From Omphiscola glabra (Eukaryota > Mollusca > Gastropoda > Lymnaeidae), in NCBI GenBank assembly GCA_964017045.1, contig OZ024808.1, positions 14,004,284 through 14,068,283 on the forward strand: DNA of 64,000 nucleotides, written 5' to 3'. Of the stretch, positions 41,666 to 53,439 are shown piece after piece; the first letter of the stretch is position 1; each line of letters opens with the position of its first letter. The translations under genes and the position numbers were made by a program. The notes under the pieces were generated by a model that was given only the letters and a program-made list of their open reading frames with translations, searched no databases and was not told the DNA's origin.

Positions 41666-44490
41666 TTCTTTGTCCTTTTTTTGTAACATTTCTCTGTTAG
41701 TTTCTGCACTTTTTTGTGTGTAACATTTCTGTTCATTGAGGATTGCATACTAGTGATTGTCTTATTATGTTACATTGGTTTTCTCATGGTATGACCTATC
41801 TATCATCAGATCCCTTATCCTTACTAACCTTTTACTATCTGTGCTGTTCTCACCCTAGTGTGGAAATCTTCGGTTTGCTTCCAACTTAATTTTTTTACTT
41901 GTTACATTTCCTGTTATTTCATAACCCAAGAGTTTCAGATTTCATCAGATGCTTCTGTTTCTATAATCAAAAATGATTTCCTGTCCAAGTCATCAACTGA
42001 CTCTTACTGTCTCAGATAAGTTTTTATTTTTATTCTCTGTTGTTCTTTGTTCTCTGTTGCTTTGTTTTTTTCTGTCCCCCATCTTTGCTATATTTCAACA
42101 TGAACGCAATCCTCCCCATAATAAACATTTCTGTTAGTTTCTGCACTGTCTACAAACTCATTGGCCTCTCACATCACTCTTATAAGTTATAGACAACAAA
42201 GTCTTGCAAGCACTTGAGATAAAAAGTAGGCAAGTTACTGTCAGTTATTTTATTTTGTAATAATACCAGTGTTTACTAGGCTGTAGATATCTCAACATGT
42301 GATATCCAGTCCAACATTCTATTATGAGATGATGTGTACAAAAAGAACACATAAAATACAATAGGCTAAGACTCACAGATCAGACTAAAGTAACAGAAAT
42401 AACTCCAAGTTTCTCAAAACACGTTGGTTATTGACTATTCTTGGAATGGGTCACGTAGTAGCAAGGAGGGATTAATGATAGTGTTCTCAATTATGACATT
42501 GATAACCCCATGGGAAGAATATCACCTTATACCGTAGACACGTCCATTGCTTGGACACCAAATAACACTGTCAGGGGTGAGGGCTGCTTTGAGGGCTTCA
42601 GGCACTGTTCTACTAGTGCTAAATATAGCAGTCTAGAGATGAGATTGGTTGGGGGGGGGGGGGGGTTTGCAGAAGTGTTTCCCTGGAATATCATCAAAAC
42701 TGATAACTGCAAGAGCAAAGTTGCCCAAAATGGTGTTCAGAGACAGGCACCGGTCTGCTAGCATTGAGTTTAAGTGGATAAAAGTTTTAAAAGCCGTAAC
42801 AAAAAAAAATTTAATGATGAAGTATTAAATTTAAACGAATCATACTCACTGGCTGATCGTGGATAGGTAAAATATTTCATGGCATATTTAAGATAAAATT
42901 AAAAGATCAAAATAAATAATTGATCTGGTGCCTGTCTGTGGTGCTATGGGGTTTCATCTCAGATAAACTGTCTGAAGTCAATGTTATTTTAGGCAATGAA
43001 ATAAAGAGTGCACGACCTGGTTAAGCATGCAACTGATTGACTGAAGCTAATTTAATTTAAATCAACACAAAATGTCCCGTAAATTATAGGAAAATTATTT
43101 ATACACACCTCTTTATTGACATTGTATGATATTAAAACATAATCCAAACAGAAACAAATAAACTTGAAATATTTATGGATGTCATTAAACTTTGTACAAT
43201 GTATTTTAAAAGATAAATAACAAAGGTTGCCACTATCCTGTACAACTGGATGGGAACTTGGAGCTGCTTTCGAGGGCTGAAACATTGTACAATGAGGATT
43301 TTTAAAATCTCATGCCACTATTATTATTATTATAATTATTACTTTACTACTAGTATTATTGTTGTTGCTAGGAAACCCGCCAATCAGTGGCAGGGGGCAA
43401 TGCGTGAACTTCCCATGTACAAAACTTGTACTAAAGTTGACAACACATTCAAGTAACACACCATAAGAATGCCATGTGGTGCTTACTTCCGGGACTTTTA
43501 TTTTGCAGTGCCTTTTGAATACAGCCATGCATACATACCTAGAGAATTATTATTATTTGTTGTTATTATTATAATTGTGTCAGGGCATTTTTGAAATCGA
43601 GATTTCCCATTATAAGCTATAATTATTCAATGGTCCCGTAAATGTGCCAGATGTCTACCACTTGAGTACTGCACAATGATCCTAGTATTTTATTTTATAT
43701 AATCTTATGGTGGTCCCAAAGCACGAGTGTTTTTTTTCCTATTACAATGCATTATTGTGAAAGTGCTATACAAATATCAGAGGAATCAAACTATGGGCTG
43801 TGGGTGCTGTTTATTTTTTTACTATGTCAAATACTAACTAGTGTGTTGTGGAATATCCATTAGTATTTGTTTCACATAAAAGCTTGGAATATTTGTTTGC
43901 AAAAGCCACACGAAGCTTAATAACTGTCTAGGGAGTTGAGCTGTTAAAAACGCCCATTAAATGTCATGAAAACTGCCAGGGGCAATCAATAATGTTCAGA
44001 TGCCCAAGGTTACCTTTAAATGTCAGGCAAACTGCCAGGGACAATCAATAATGTTCAGATGCCCAAGGTTACCTGTTTCTATTGAAACACACCAGAATTT
44101 CCTTCACAATTGAATTTTAAAATTGAGATTCTTTGTAAAAGAGTTAATCTTCAACCACTGAGTATCCAGTATATGTTCTTGGTCAGTATTACAGTTATTT
44201 AAAAGATAAATCGTGGCTGATGCAATTTTACTTAAACTTTTCCCATGGATCTGGACGCTTTCGCCTCCTGTATTTTTTTAGTCAATATATTTTTATGTCA
44301 ATGTAAAACCAGTTTTGTCCTCTATTGTTGTTTGTTAGGTTTTCCTTCAGAAACATGAGTTCCCCTTGGTATCGGGGACCTCCTTAGTTTTATTGAACTT
44401 GCAGTATAGACAAATCAAAACTAAGAAGAAAGGGTTAAAGATCCTTTCATTAGATAACCCCTTCGCTTTAACGCTTTGCTCTTCCGGCAA
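41666..44490. other. Probable TDRD5 3' region, no confirmed exon
   Basis: No conserved domain can be read. It holds poly-G tracts near 42650, a 58-bp direct duplication at about 43958-44072 (TGCCAGGG-CAATCAATAATGTTCAGATG, AAGGTTACCT) and ATT microsatellites. The remaining TDRD5 exons and 3' UTR are expected here because the next gene converges from the right. Confidence 0.45.
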
Positions 44491-44496
44491 TAACAA

Positions 44497-44755
44497 TGGC
44501 GATCACTTCAGTTTTTAACTATTCTCTATTTCTTGTCTTATTTTCGTTTGTCCTGGCTGCTGAGGAAGGCTCTTAGCCGAATCGTTCATATTATTATTAT
44601 TACTAGGTGGTTTTATATAGCGCAGTACCCCATGCCTAGGGCTAGGCTCACTGCCCTTTACATAAAAATTAGTTACAGAAACGATTGCATATCTTGTCAA
44701 CTCTTTTGATTCAAGCTTCCACATACATTGTCCTACTATTTTCTTTAACGTTTGG
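44497..44755 (+). mobile_element. Penelope-like terminal repeat (copy 2) with inserted repeat
   Basis: Matches 8440-8645 (reversed) over CCGGCAATAACAATGGCGAT, CTGAGGAAGGCTCTTAGCCG and CTTTTGATTCAAGCTTCCAC. About 100 bp between the last two blocks (TTTTATATAGCGCAGTACCC onward) is absent from the other copy and is probably another insertion. CTGAGGA-hairpin-GCCGAA resembles a hammerhead core, although GAAAC has mutated to GAATC. Confidence 0.55.
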
Positions 44756-44782
44756 CCGTGTAAGAACTGTGTGTCATCAGAA

Positions 44783-47143
44783 TCAATTGTATTCGTAAAA
44801 CTTCATGTCACCCTCTGAATTGACCAGCAGCAAGTAGTCGTCCGGCGTCGTGCTGATAAACCTGATGTGCTCAGAGGGGAAGTAGCATCTCTGAAGATGT
44901 CCGTCGTATTTCAGAATGTCTATGCGACCGTCCTTCTTGTCGAAGACTATGACGTTACCGCGTCGATCCGTGCAGATGGCGTCGGGCCCTTGGTAAAGCT
45001 CCTCCTCTGCGTCCGTGTTGCCGTACTCAAACATGAACTCGCCGTTGGCCTTGAACCCGATGACGCTGTGGCGGCCGGGGTCGGCCACGAAGAAGTTTCC
45101 CTTGGGGTCGACGGAAATGCAGTGCGGCCGGTCAAACAGATAGGCTTGCAGGCTGGAAAATGTATCGTTTGTGATGACACGATCTATCGCCCCCGCCGGG
45201 GTGTAGACGGTGATGTTACCACCGTGCTTTGATGACCTGCCCAGTATCGCGTTGCTGATGGCGTAACGGCTGGCTGTCACCAGCAGTGTCCCGTCCTTGG
45301 TGGCGGTCACGTAGTTCAAGCCGTAGCTTTCGATATGGGTGTCGGCCAGCACCTCGATGTTGTTCTCGCCTGACATGACCTTGACCTTGTATTTGTTCTC
45401 ACCCCGCGGCACCACGAGGCTGACTTTGCCGTCTGCCGCAATCGAGTGAATCCCCCAGTTCTTTTCAATGGGTATCTGACCCCGGACGATGCCGTGCTTT
45501 TCCAGTATGAAAACTTTGCTGCTGCCTCGGGGGGATACTGTCCCAACGATGATATCCCCTTGGTGGTTCACGCCCACGCCCTTGATGCAATCACTGATGA
45601 CTATGTCCGGGAATCGCATCTCCTTTTTAGCCTCCTCCAGGTTGTGGCATTGAACCTCGTCGTGAATCTCCGCGGATTGGTAAGAGTCGTTGTTGGATGC
45701 GTCGAGCACTTCTGACGGCCTTGGAGAATAGTTGTCCTTTGTGAATCTCATTTCCTCGGGGCTGTTGCTCCGCGACAGATCGTCCTTGTTGAGCTTCATG
45801 TCCTCGTTGCTGTTGCCGCTGGCGGAGAACAGTGACGACGCAGGTCTGAGAGCGTCGCTCGTGTTGCTCGCACTCAGCATGTCCGTGTCCTCGGCCTCGT
45901 CGTACTCTCCCAGATCCGCCAGTTCTTCCGGCACCTCTTCAACGGACGAGATGGAGGTCCGCGCGGTTCTCCTGTTCACGACACCAATGTCGATGCTGTG
46001 AGACTGGATTTGAATCTTTCTCTTGTTGGCCTGGGAGGTTTGCTTTGTGAGCTCCCCGAACATTTCACAGATGGTGTCCGCGGTGACTGTCGGCTCGCTG
46101 AGCACACACTTGGTCAGCTGAACTTGCTTGGACGGTAGGTCTTCCTCGCAAAGCTCCCGGACTCGCCTGCCAATTTTCCTTCTCATGGACACCTTCTCTT
46201 CATCCGAACCAAACGCCAGCAGTTTTTCTGTTAAATCTGTAACTGCTTTGATCGACTCGATGTGCTTGTGTATGATGTCCTCTTTCTCCTGAATCGTCGC
46301 CAGGTTGTGGGAATATCTCTTGTCAATCTCCAAGACAAGGATGGTCTCGTACTCATGAATCAAGTTGCACAGCATTTCAGTCCTTTTCTGAACAGCAGTT
46401 TTCAACTCCTGTTGGTTCTTTGCAGAATATTTCCTTGCACCGTCGAGCACCGTCATTGTTTTGCGAAGCGAGTTCTTGTCTTTTTGGAGCTCTTTCAGTG
46501 GCTTCTTGATCTTATCCTCGAAATTCTGCGATATCGCGCCGAGTTCTGCGCACCGGTGCTCGCGGTGCGCATTAGTGTGACACTCTGGGCAGAGCAAGAG
46601 TTCGCAGTCCACACAGTAAATTGTACCAATGTCTAACGCGTCATAGAACTGACAACATCTCGGCAGTGCCGGTAACTGTGAACTTGTGTCCGTGCTTATC
46701 TCCCCGTCATCGTAGTTCTCTATCTTCTGTGTCTTGTGACTGGCCGTTTCCTCCTGATCCAAATGGTTAAGGGCACATCGCCCGCACAGAAACTCATCAC
46801 AGTTGATACAGTGCGTGGACACCGGCGAAACATCCCCCGAGGCTTGGCACTGGCCGCACGATTTGTCTCTCTTGCCGTGAACTGTGGTCGGGCAGCTGAG
46901 CCGCCGGGCAAAGACGTTGTCTGGGAGTTCTATCGACTCTTCCTCCACGGGTAAAATTTCTGTGGCACATACAGGGCAGGCGAAGCTGCGGTCCTTGTTG
47001 CTGGTGGCGACGATGTGGTCATCGATGCACGCTTTGCAGAATGAGTGGAGGCAGGGGATGTACTTGGGCTCGTGAAACTCCTCGTGACACAGGGGGCAGC
47101 AGAGGAAGTCTCTTGGAACCACCTCGCTTTGTTGGTCCTCCAT
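44783..47143 (-). CDS. TRIM-type RING/B-box E3 ligase, 786 aa
   Basis: A single long coding exon. The C3HC4 RING is complete (C16, C19, C31, H33, C36, C39, C56, C59). B-box 1 starts at C96-x2-C99. B-box 2 lies around residues 162-202 (CVDCELLLCPECHTNAHREH). A charged coiled coil follows at about 205-330. After a serine/aspartate-rich linker (about 390-500) comes a propeller-like tail, with repeated SVDPKGNFFVADPGRHSVIG and DRRGNVIVFD segments as in NHL-repeat TRIM proteins. Expected role: ubiquitin ligase with a protein- or RNA-binding propeller. Such TRIM genes are greatly expanded in molluscs, so no orthologue is named. An acceptor (TGTTCTTTCAG) ends 11 bp before the ATG, so an upstream exon exists. 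G+C is clearly higher than the surroundings, as expected for a real coding exon. Confidence 0.95.
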   Translation of the reverse strand: MEDQQSEVVPRDFLCCPLCHEEFHEPKYIPCLHSFCKACIDDHIVATSNKDRSFACPVCATEILPVEEESIELPDNVFARRLSCPTTVHGKRDKSCGQCQASGDVSPVSTHCINCDEFLCGRCALNHLDQEETASHKTQKIENYDDGEISTDTSSQLPALPRCCQFYDALDIGTIYCVDCELLLCPECHTNAHREHRCAELGAISQNFEDKIKKPLKELQKDKNSLRKTMTVLDGARKYSAKNQQELKTAVQKRTEMLCNLIHEYETILVLEIDKRYSHNLATIQEKEDIIHKHIESIKAVTDLTEKLLAFGSDEEKVSMRRKIGRRVRELCEEDLPSKQVQLTKCVLSEPTVTADTICEMFGELTKQTSQANKRKIQIQSHSIDIGVVNRRTARTSISSVEEVPEELADLGEYDEAEDTDMLSASNTSDALRPASSLFSASGNSNEDMKLNKDDLSRSNSPEEMRFTKDNYSPRPSEVLDASNNDSYQSAEIHDEVQCHNLEEAKKEMRFPDIVISDCIKGVGVNHQGDIIVGTVSPRGSSKVFILEKHGIVRGQIPIEKNWGIHSIAADGKVSLVVPRGENKYKVKVMSGENNIEVLADTHIESYGLNYVTATKDGTLLVTASRYAISNAILGRSSKHGGNITVYTPAGAIDRVITNDTFSSLQAYLFDRPHCISVDPKGNFFVADPGRHSVIGFKANGEFMFEYGNTDAEEELYQGPDAICTDRRGNVIVFDKKDGRIDILKYDGHLQRCYFPSEHIRFISTTPDDYLLLVNSEGDMKFYEYN

Positions 47144-47154
47144 TTTGGTCGTTC
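47144..47154 (-). other. 5' UTR start of the TRIM coding exon
   Basis: Eleven bases (GAACGACCAAA) between the acceptor CAG and the ATG. They contain no in-frame stop and would be read as GA-ACG-ACC-AAA if spliced to a phase-1 coding exon. Confidence 0.7.
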
Positions 47155-47609
47155 CTGAAAGAACAGATTACAGTCTTACATTACATGTGGCAAAGTTGCA
47201 AATAAAAAAGATATGTTTGGGTAAGGGATGGTATATCTGAGAGGCAATCGGGAGTGCTGGGTACACATAAATAAATATGTTTCAATGCTATCCTGGTGTT
47301 TTACTATAGGCATTTTGCTATCTCTGTTTACACGAATAAGTAAGAAGATAAGAATAGTATTGAACACTGCGTGTCGTTTATCTCTGACCATGACAGAAAG
47401 TAATGTCTTGATAAAATATTTAGGTATTCAAGCATGCGTTGTTTGTCTGATATAAAGTAGATTTGTGTGTTTACACAATATACATATTTTACAGTGAAAC
47501 GATTAGAACTCTCAATTTCATTCGTGATATTCCATGCTCTGTTCAATGCGATGGCTAAACTAGAGATAGGGACACAAATAATCGATGACACTGAGCATGA
47601 TAAAAACCG

Positions 47610-47875
47610 TGCGGGGCTGGGCTAGGAGGGTGCGGGGCCTGGGCTAGAAGGGTGTGTGTGGGGCCTGGGCTAGGAGGGTGTGGGGCCTGGGCTAGGAGGG
47701 TGTGTGTGGGGCCTGGGCTAGGAGGGTGCGGGGCCTGGGCTAGGAGGGTGCTGGGCCTGGGCTAGGAGGGTGCGGGGCCTGGGCTAGGAGGATGCGGGGC
47801 CTGGGCTAGGAGGGTGCGGGGCCTGGGCTAGGAGGGTGCGGGGCCTGGGCTAGGAGGGTGCGGGACCTGGGCGAG
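47610..47875. repeat. 22-bp G-rich minisatellite in TRIM 5' intron
   Basis: About 12 copies of GGGCCTGGGCTAGGAGGGTGCG with TGTG and single-base variants. The G runs (GGG in each half) could form G-quadruplexes on the plus strand. Confidence 0.95.
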
Positions 47876-47879
47876 ATTA

Positions 47880-49499
47880 CTTTTTGTGGGGCATTTGACG
47901 TTACATGCCTATGTCGATAGGATATTAAGACACGTTATAGACATATTTGGTCTTACTGGGCATAATGATGGTACATAACATCACTCAGGTGGCCTTTTTA
48001 AAAAAAAAAAATCAAATTTAAAAACAGGACATTTCAAATAGTTTTATTCCATGGGTATCCGACAATTAAACATTTGTGGTCACACGGAGAACTCTTCCGT
48101 CTAAGAGGCGATCTCTTGAAAATATGTAATCAATATGCCAATTAGGATGAATTATAACTATTATTTGTTTTAGCTGTGTTACTTATTTATGCCTTGATAT
48201 CGGGTGAAGATCGATCTTTCTATAATTTTATCATTTTTAATGTTGTAGTCTTTTACTCGCTTAGTTTCAGAGATTTAATTAATTTGTGTTGCCTATCCTG
48301 ATGAAAGAATCTCACCGGCTGCTCTAAGTTCATATCCAAGCCGCTTCTTTCTTCGCCCATCCCGATCTTCTTCAAAGAACCTGCTCAATGTTTGTTTCTG
48401 GTGTAATTTTCTTTGCGGTGGTCATTGATAATGCAAATCAAGCTAGAGAGTGTCGGGATGTTAACGCGATTGGCCTCTATGACAATGTAAGGGTGGCCCA
48501 TTTGATTAGATCGCCCGTCCTAAAATTGTGTTGACTGTAAATAACAAACTATGAGTAAACGTGGCATGACTATATTAATGGCACATTACGCGCGGTGCTT
48601 CGAGCGATCGTCACCTTCGACCCCCCCCCCCCCCACCCCCAAAACGCCGGCCTTTGAATCAAATATATTTGAGCCAGTGATCAGAACAACATACGTTTCT
48701 CATCAAGAGTGGGAAAGGTACATTTAAGATGTAAATCATACCAATGACCGGTCTGATTGGGGGGGGGGGGGGGGAATTTGAAGTTTTCAAAGTACGTTTT
48801 ACACATAAATACAATCATAATATATTTTAAGTCCAACTTAAACACACGCTCACTTATTTCATGATCGACAATTTATAATGCAGCTATATCGTTATACGTT
48901 AATATATGTACGCGATATAGTAGACACCTAAGACTGTTTACAGTGCAGTTATATTCGCTGATACTCACCTTACTACAACGTTCATGGAATGTTCATGGTC
49001 ACAAGATCACAGTGTTAAACTAAGCCCGTTAGAATCTCTAGCTCCCGTTTTCTTATGTGGAAAATATTCTTTCTTTCTTTTAATACTATATATGATAACC
49101 TGAATGTGCAAAATAGTTCTGCTCTTCACAATGAATGTCCTAGACCCGATGTGTTGACAGATCTTTCAAAATCCGTCCTGGAAGGAACCGACCAGTTTAA
49201 ACACCACCCTACCATAAGTATTTACCAGCCGATCCTGACCTACGAATACCTGTGGTATAGCTGTATTGATTCATCGATCTGCTGTTTGAATGCCCCACTT
49301 TGGTTAGGAACTCTCCCGACAGCATTGGTAACGAAATGCCACGTTTGGTTGCGCTCCGCGGAGTTTGCCCACGGCATAATCCAAAACTGTGCGTTCTACA
49401 TGGAGTCTGTAACTCATAAAGCAAGCACAGATGATTGCGATGGCGGCACAAACATATGAAAAGCTGTTGTCGAAATATCGCCAGCAAAATCCTTTAAGT
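47880..49499. other. TRIM 5' flank, no other gene
   Basis: Contains C- and G-homopolymers near 48620 and 48760. An open frame at 49055-49459 (plus) has no recognisable domain, and its antisense frame is also open. Not called as a gene. Confidence 0.45.
48969..49040 (-). other. Candidate 5' UTR exon of the TRIM gene
   Basis: On the minus strand, CATGAACGTTGTAGTAAG is followed by a perfect donor GTGAGTATC starting at 48968. Short upstream ATGs in it stop at once, so it would be untranslated. It pairs naturally with the acceptor at 47155. The 5' limit is a guess. Confidence 0.45.
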
Positions 49500-49640
49500 C
49501 ATTGGCTTAGGGAAGGGGGGGGGTGCGGAGGGGCCCGAAACTACACCCTTTTTTAATATGGGAGGGGGGGGCACAAAATTTCTGCCAACTACAGTTATTT
49601 TCGTAGAAGGGGCCTGCCGTCTAACCCAGCTACGCCACTG
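49500..49640. mobile_element. Decayed hAT-type miniature element
   Basis: Left end CATTGGCTTAGGG (mutated from CAGTGGCGTAGGG), right end CCAGCTACGCCACTG, with flanking 8-mers CTTTAAGT and CTTGAAGT (one mismatch). The interior is GGGG-rich and differs from the 16.6-kb group. Confidence 0.75.
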
Positions 49641-50040
49641 CTTGAAGTTTCAGCAGGTCTGGTGAGTTAAGGAATTCGTAAATATAAAATCCTGTCAAAG
49701 ACAACTTTCAGTTTTCCCACTGATATTTAAAACTATTAATTCCTGTATTCTATACTATAGTAATACTGAGTCAAGATATGAATACGAAATCTGCGGATTT
49801 CCTTGAGTTTTGTGACCACCCCTCCCACTTTTTGCTATCGGTTTGCAGCCAGGAAAGTCCTTTGGTCCACTGTTGAATCTATGTAAAGCCATGGAGAGTT
49901 GGGTAAAACCTATGGACCTCTGTACATTACATATAATAATTACTTAAGAAACATTTTATAGGCGATAAGAGACCTTAGACCCCGCAAGACCCCTGAAAAC
50001 GGCACCACCTTTCCCCCACCCCCGCCTTTTAACTCCGACC

Positions 50041-50143
50041 AGAGTCGTGTATGTGCTGGTGACCTTGAGAGGTAATAGAGTCGAAAAGAGAACGCACGCA
50101 CTGTTTGTTGACAGCGGTGCTTCCCGTACGATAGCTAAATGTA

Positions 50144-50150
<7 letters not shown>
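50041..50150 (+). pseudogene. BEL/Pao-type retrotransposon protease fragment
   Basis: The frame RVVYVLVTLRGNRVEKRTHA followed by LFVDSGASRTIA contains the retropepsin catalytic D-S-G-A motif after the usual beta-strand. The context (VLVTLRG... then ALFVDSGAS) is that of BEL/Pao polyproteins. The frame degrades into a (TA)n tract at about 50150. No other part of the element was found. Confidence 0.6.
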
Positions 50151-50177
<27 letters not shown>

Positions 50178-50529
50178 CAAAGTATAAGTGCCATGATATC
50201 GGGCATGTACCTGCTTATCTGGCTTCAAGCTATCATCTTATCATTGATTTAGCTGAAGTCAAACGTTTATAGGAAAGCTTATCATTCTTCCTTTGTGGGC
50301 CCCCCCCTCCTCCCCCCCACCTTTTTCTTTAACTTGAGTGAGGTTTGTTGGCGTTTGTGGTCTTTGTCTTCTTTGAGCCCATATTCTGCTAGGCTAACGA
50401 CAGCATAGTTTCAATGTCGTAGATAGCCCAATCTCGCCATCTTGTCTTGGGTGTGAGAGTCAGACGTAACATAACATAGTGGTAACTGATCTTTTTGGGA
50501 AGGATCTTTTCTTTATAAATGTGACATTT

Positions 50530-50835
50530 TGGCATTGTGCCATGGCTTTAGTGAAAACTTAAGTGAATGCATCTTGGCCTTGTGCCATGGCTTTAGTGAA
50601 CACTTAAGTGAATGTATCTTGGCCTTGTGCCATGTCTTTAGTGAACACTTAAGTGAATGTATCTTGGCCTTGTGCCATGTCTTTGGTGAACACTTTAGTG
50701 AATGCATTTTGGCATTGTGTCATGGCTTTAGGAATGCATCTTGGCCTTGTGCCATGGCTTTAGTGAACAATTTAGTGAATGCATCTTGGCCTTGGGCCAT
50801 GTCTTTAGTGAACACTTTAGTGAGTGCATCTTGGA
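50530..50835. repeat. 45-bp minisatellite, about 6-7 copies
   Basis: The unit is GTGCCATGGCTTTAGTGAAC plus ACTTAAGTGAATGCATCTTGGCCTT, with one copy internally deleted near 50730. Confidence 0.94.
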
Positions 50836-51459
50836 AAGAATATTACCGTAGGATAAGAGGCTAACGGGTCATTAAATAAATCAATTATGATTTTGACGTT
50901 GGAGACAATTTTAATGTATTGTATTACAATACGTTCTGTGACAAAGCACTGCTCTATATTATTTTAACAACTGAAGAATAACCTCCTGCAAGAAAATTGT
51001 GTGTATTTTTTAGTGTGTGTGTGTGTTTGGGGGGTAAGGGGTGAACTGAATCGTTAAATTATTTAAAATGTCTTTAAGTGATTAACATGAAATACCATTC
51101 ATGGATCCAGGCTGGAATATCTCGTTATCGCTTCCATTATTTATAAGATAGACATGTAAACATGAGTGAGAGGCAGCGAGTAAAAGAGGGATACAGCACT
51201 GTGCCGGAACGCCTATTTTATAAAATGCAACTCCTTTGTTATTTGTAAGGAGATATTCTCCCGGACAAATGCTGTACTGACAAATATCAACATGCGTCAA
51301 TAATACGGTTTTAGAGCATCATGTTAGCCTTATGCCCCCAGCAATCTCTATTGAATGTCGCGAAATATGGCGCCACTACAGCCAGGTCGCTTCAAAAACG
51401 CTTTTTTTGGGGTTTTTTTTTTTTAATGTTACCAATGGCATTTCCCCGGGGAAGCCTGA

Positions 51460-51535
51460 CGTAGGCCTGCCAATAACATTAGGCCTGCCAATAACATTAG
51501 GCCTGCCAATAACATTAGGCCTGCCAATAACATTG
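51460..51535. repeat. 18-bp tandem repeat, 4 copies
   Basis: Four copies of GGCCTGCCAATAACATTA, the last ending in CATTGTC. Confidence 0.95.
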
Positions 51536-51973
51536 TCAATGGTAGAAGCGGATATTCTTTCATTTCAACAACTGTGCCCTCCGGTTGTAGCTGCACGCGG
51601 TAGGCCTGTGTTATTCCTGCCCACCCACCCCCTCTCTCTCTCTCTCTTCGATTTGCGACAGATCCAATCAGGAAACGATTTCAGGCTTTTTATTATTATT
51701 AGTATTTAGGAGTGTCGCCAAAGACATGGTTACTACATTAAACAAGGGAGGTTATCAGTGAACCGTGGAAAGTGCTTGGTGAAATTAATAAGGGTGAGTG
51801 AATATGGCAATTCCCTGAGATGACCACCAGGTCTAGTTACTGGAGGAGGGAATCGTAGACAGGCTTGTGGTGTTAACGGGCTTTCATTCAAAGTCTGTGG
51901 TATCGTAAGGGTTCAGGGTTATTACTATAGCTTTATTTCAGGAGTTCTTGTAGATAAATGATTGTGTATATCA

Positions 51974-52145
51974 GGCCTGCACAACGTACGGCCCGCCAGC
52001 ACCCACTTTGCGACCCGCGAAGTAACGAAATATTCATTTTTATGATTATTTTCTTAATAGCTGTCCCCACTGTACTATTTTCTTTCGGCCCGCGCAAGTT
52101 TTTCATAAAGTATTACGACCCGCCTTACATTTTGAGTTGTGCAGG
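51974..52145. mobile_element. Probable hAT-type miniature element (CAGGCCTGCACAA)
   Basis: Left end CAGGCCTGCACAACGTACGG, right end GAGTTGTGCAGG. GGCCCGC/GACCCGC blocks lie just inside both ends. The right terminus is eroded into a G run, so a target duplication cannot be read. Confidence 0.6.
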
Positions 52146-52317
52146 GGAGGGGGGTCCCTTTGTATTTGAAAGAAAGTGTGGTTGTTGTTCTTCATGATTG
52201 CGTTTAGGAGGGCTCTATCGTGTTTACTTTTACTTCAGAGGGTCCTTGTTGTTTTTGGGTTGCATGATTGTGTTAAGCTTTCAAACCCCCCCCCCCCCAA
52301 AAAAAAAAAAGATTGTA

Positions 52318-53092
52318 GGAAAAAAAGTCACAGGAAAAAAAGTCACAGAAAAAAGTCACAAAATATGTATCATATAAACTCCTAATTTTCAGTGTTTATT
52401 ATATAAATCATATATAACAGTGAATGTTTTTGGGTTTGTGGATTTGTGGGTGGCTCTGTTCCACCAAGGCTTTTTACATGGGTTCGGGATCCCAATTGCG
52501 TCGAGATCCCAAATGGGGTTGTGATCCCAATGAGATCCTTTTCTGGAAAGGGATACCAATCGGGAATGGGACCCAATTGGGGTTGTGATCCCAATGGCGT
52601 CAAAATCTCAATGGGTTCAGGATCCCAATGGGATCCTTTAGGGAAAGGGATCCCAATCAGGATCGGTATCCCAATGTGGTCGGGATTCTAATGGGGTCCG
52701 AATCCCCATTTGGATCCCATATGGAAACGGGATCCCAATCTGGATCAGGATCCCAATGGGGTCGGGATCCTAATGGGATACCAATCGGGATCGGTATCCC
52801 AATGATGTTGGGATTCCAATGGGATCGGGATCCAAATGGGATCCCAAATTCCAATTTCCGATTTGGAAACGGGATCCAGATTGGGTTCTCAATCTGGATC
52901 TGTAACCCAATGGGGTCGGGATCCGATTGGGGTCGGGATTAAAATGGGATATGGGATACCATTTGGGGTGGGGAGCCCGATGGGATATGGGATCCCATTA
53001 GGAAACGGGATCCCACCACTCTTTTCAGAATTTATTTATGATATCTGATGACTGAATGCTTCCGTGACTTTTTTTCCTGTGACTTTTTTTCC
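52318..53092. mobile_element. Fold-back-like element with iterated ends
   Basis: The left end is a tandem of GGAAAAAAAGTCACA units (52318-52360). The right end is the inverse, CCGTGACTTTTTTTCCTGTG ACTTTTTTTCC (53062-53092). Between the ends lies a 580-bp block of GGGATCCCAATGGG-type repeats. Iterated inverted ends around a tandem core are the architecture of fold-back elements. No coding sequence. No clear target duplication. Confidence 0.65.
52470..53020. repeat. GGGATCCCAATGGGRTC repeat core
   Basis: Roughly 17-bp related units in loose tandem, about 30 copies, rich in GGATCC palindromes. Units are diverged and of uneven length, sometimes grouped as about 100-bp higher-order blocks (for example AGGGAAAGGGATCCC...). 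Plus-strand frames show only glycine/isoleucine/proline repeats. Confidence 0.9.
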
Positions 53093-53264
53093 GCTCACCA
53101 AAAAAAAAAAAAAACACACACCTTCTCAGACAGACAAATATAAACAGAGTCGTGGCAAGCTAAAACTGTACCCGAGGCGATGCCTGAATTTGTTCTCTTT
53201 TCAATAAAAGGCTATATAAATACAAATATATTTAATTAAAAACGACGAATTTGCCACCACCTGA

Positions 53265-53430
53265 CAGTGGCGTAGCGAGCTTAACTCGCGCCCGGGGCAC
53301 AATACCTTTTTAGCGCCCCCCCCCTATTCGAAAACCATACAATATTATATGTAAAATATACCATTTGGCGCCCCTTTGTGAGTAGCGCCCGGGGCATGAT
53401 GCCCCCCTTGCCAACCTCGCTACGCCACTG
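53265..53430. mobile_element. hAT-type miniature element
   Basis: The same family and orientation as 16642: ends CAGTGGCGTAGCGAG and CTCGCTACGCCACTG. Flanking 8-mers CCACCTGA and CCCCCTGC match at 6 of 8 positions, so the duplication has decayed or flanks have changed. Confidence 0.9.
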
Positions 53431-53439
53431 CCCCCTGCA

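Noticed and set aside
41306..41748. 127- and 136-codon minus-strand frames
   Set aside because: Produced by a 37-bp tandem repeat.
44867..46954. Plus-strand open frames over the TRIM exon
   Set aside because: Shadows of the 786-codon minus-strand gene, which has a complete RING and B-boxes.
49055..49459. 134-codon plus-strand frame as a gene
   Set aside because: No recognisable domain, the antisense is equally open, and there are no supporting splice sites or partners.
52446..53048. Glycine/isoleucine-rich frames in the BamHI-like repeat
   Set aside because: Repeat artefacts, open on both strands, with no start context or domain.
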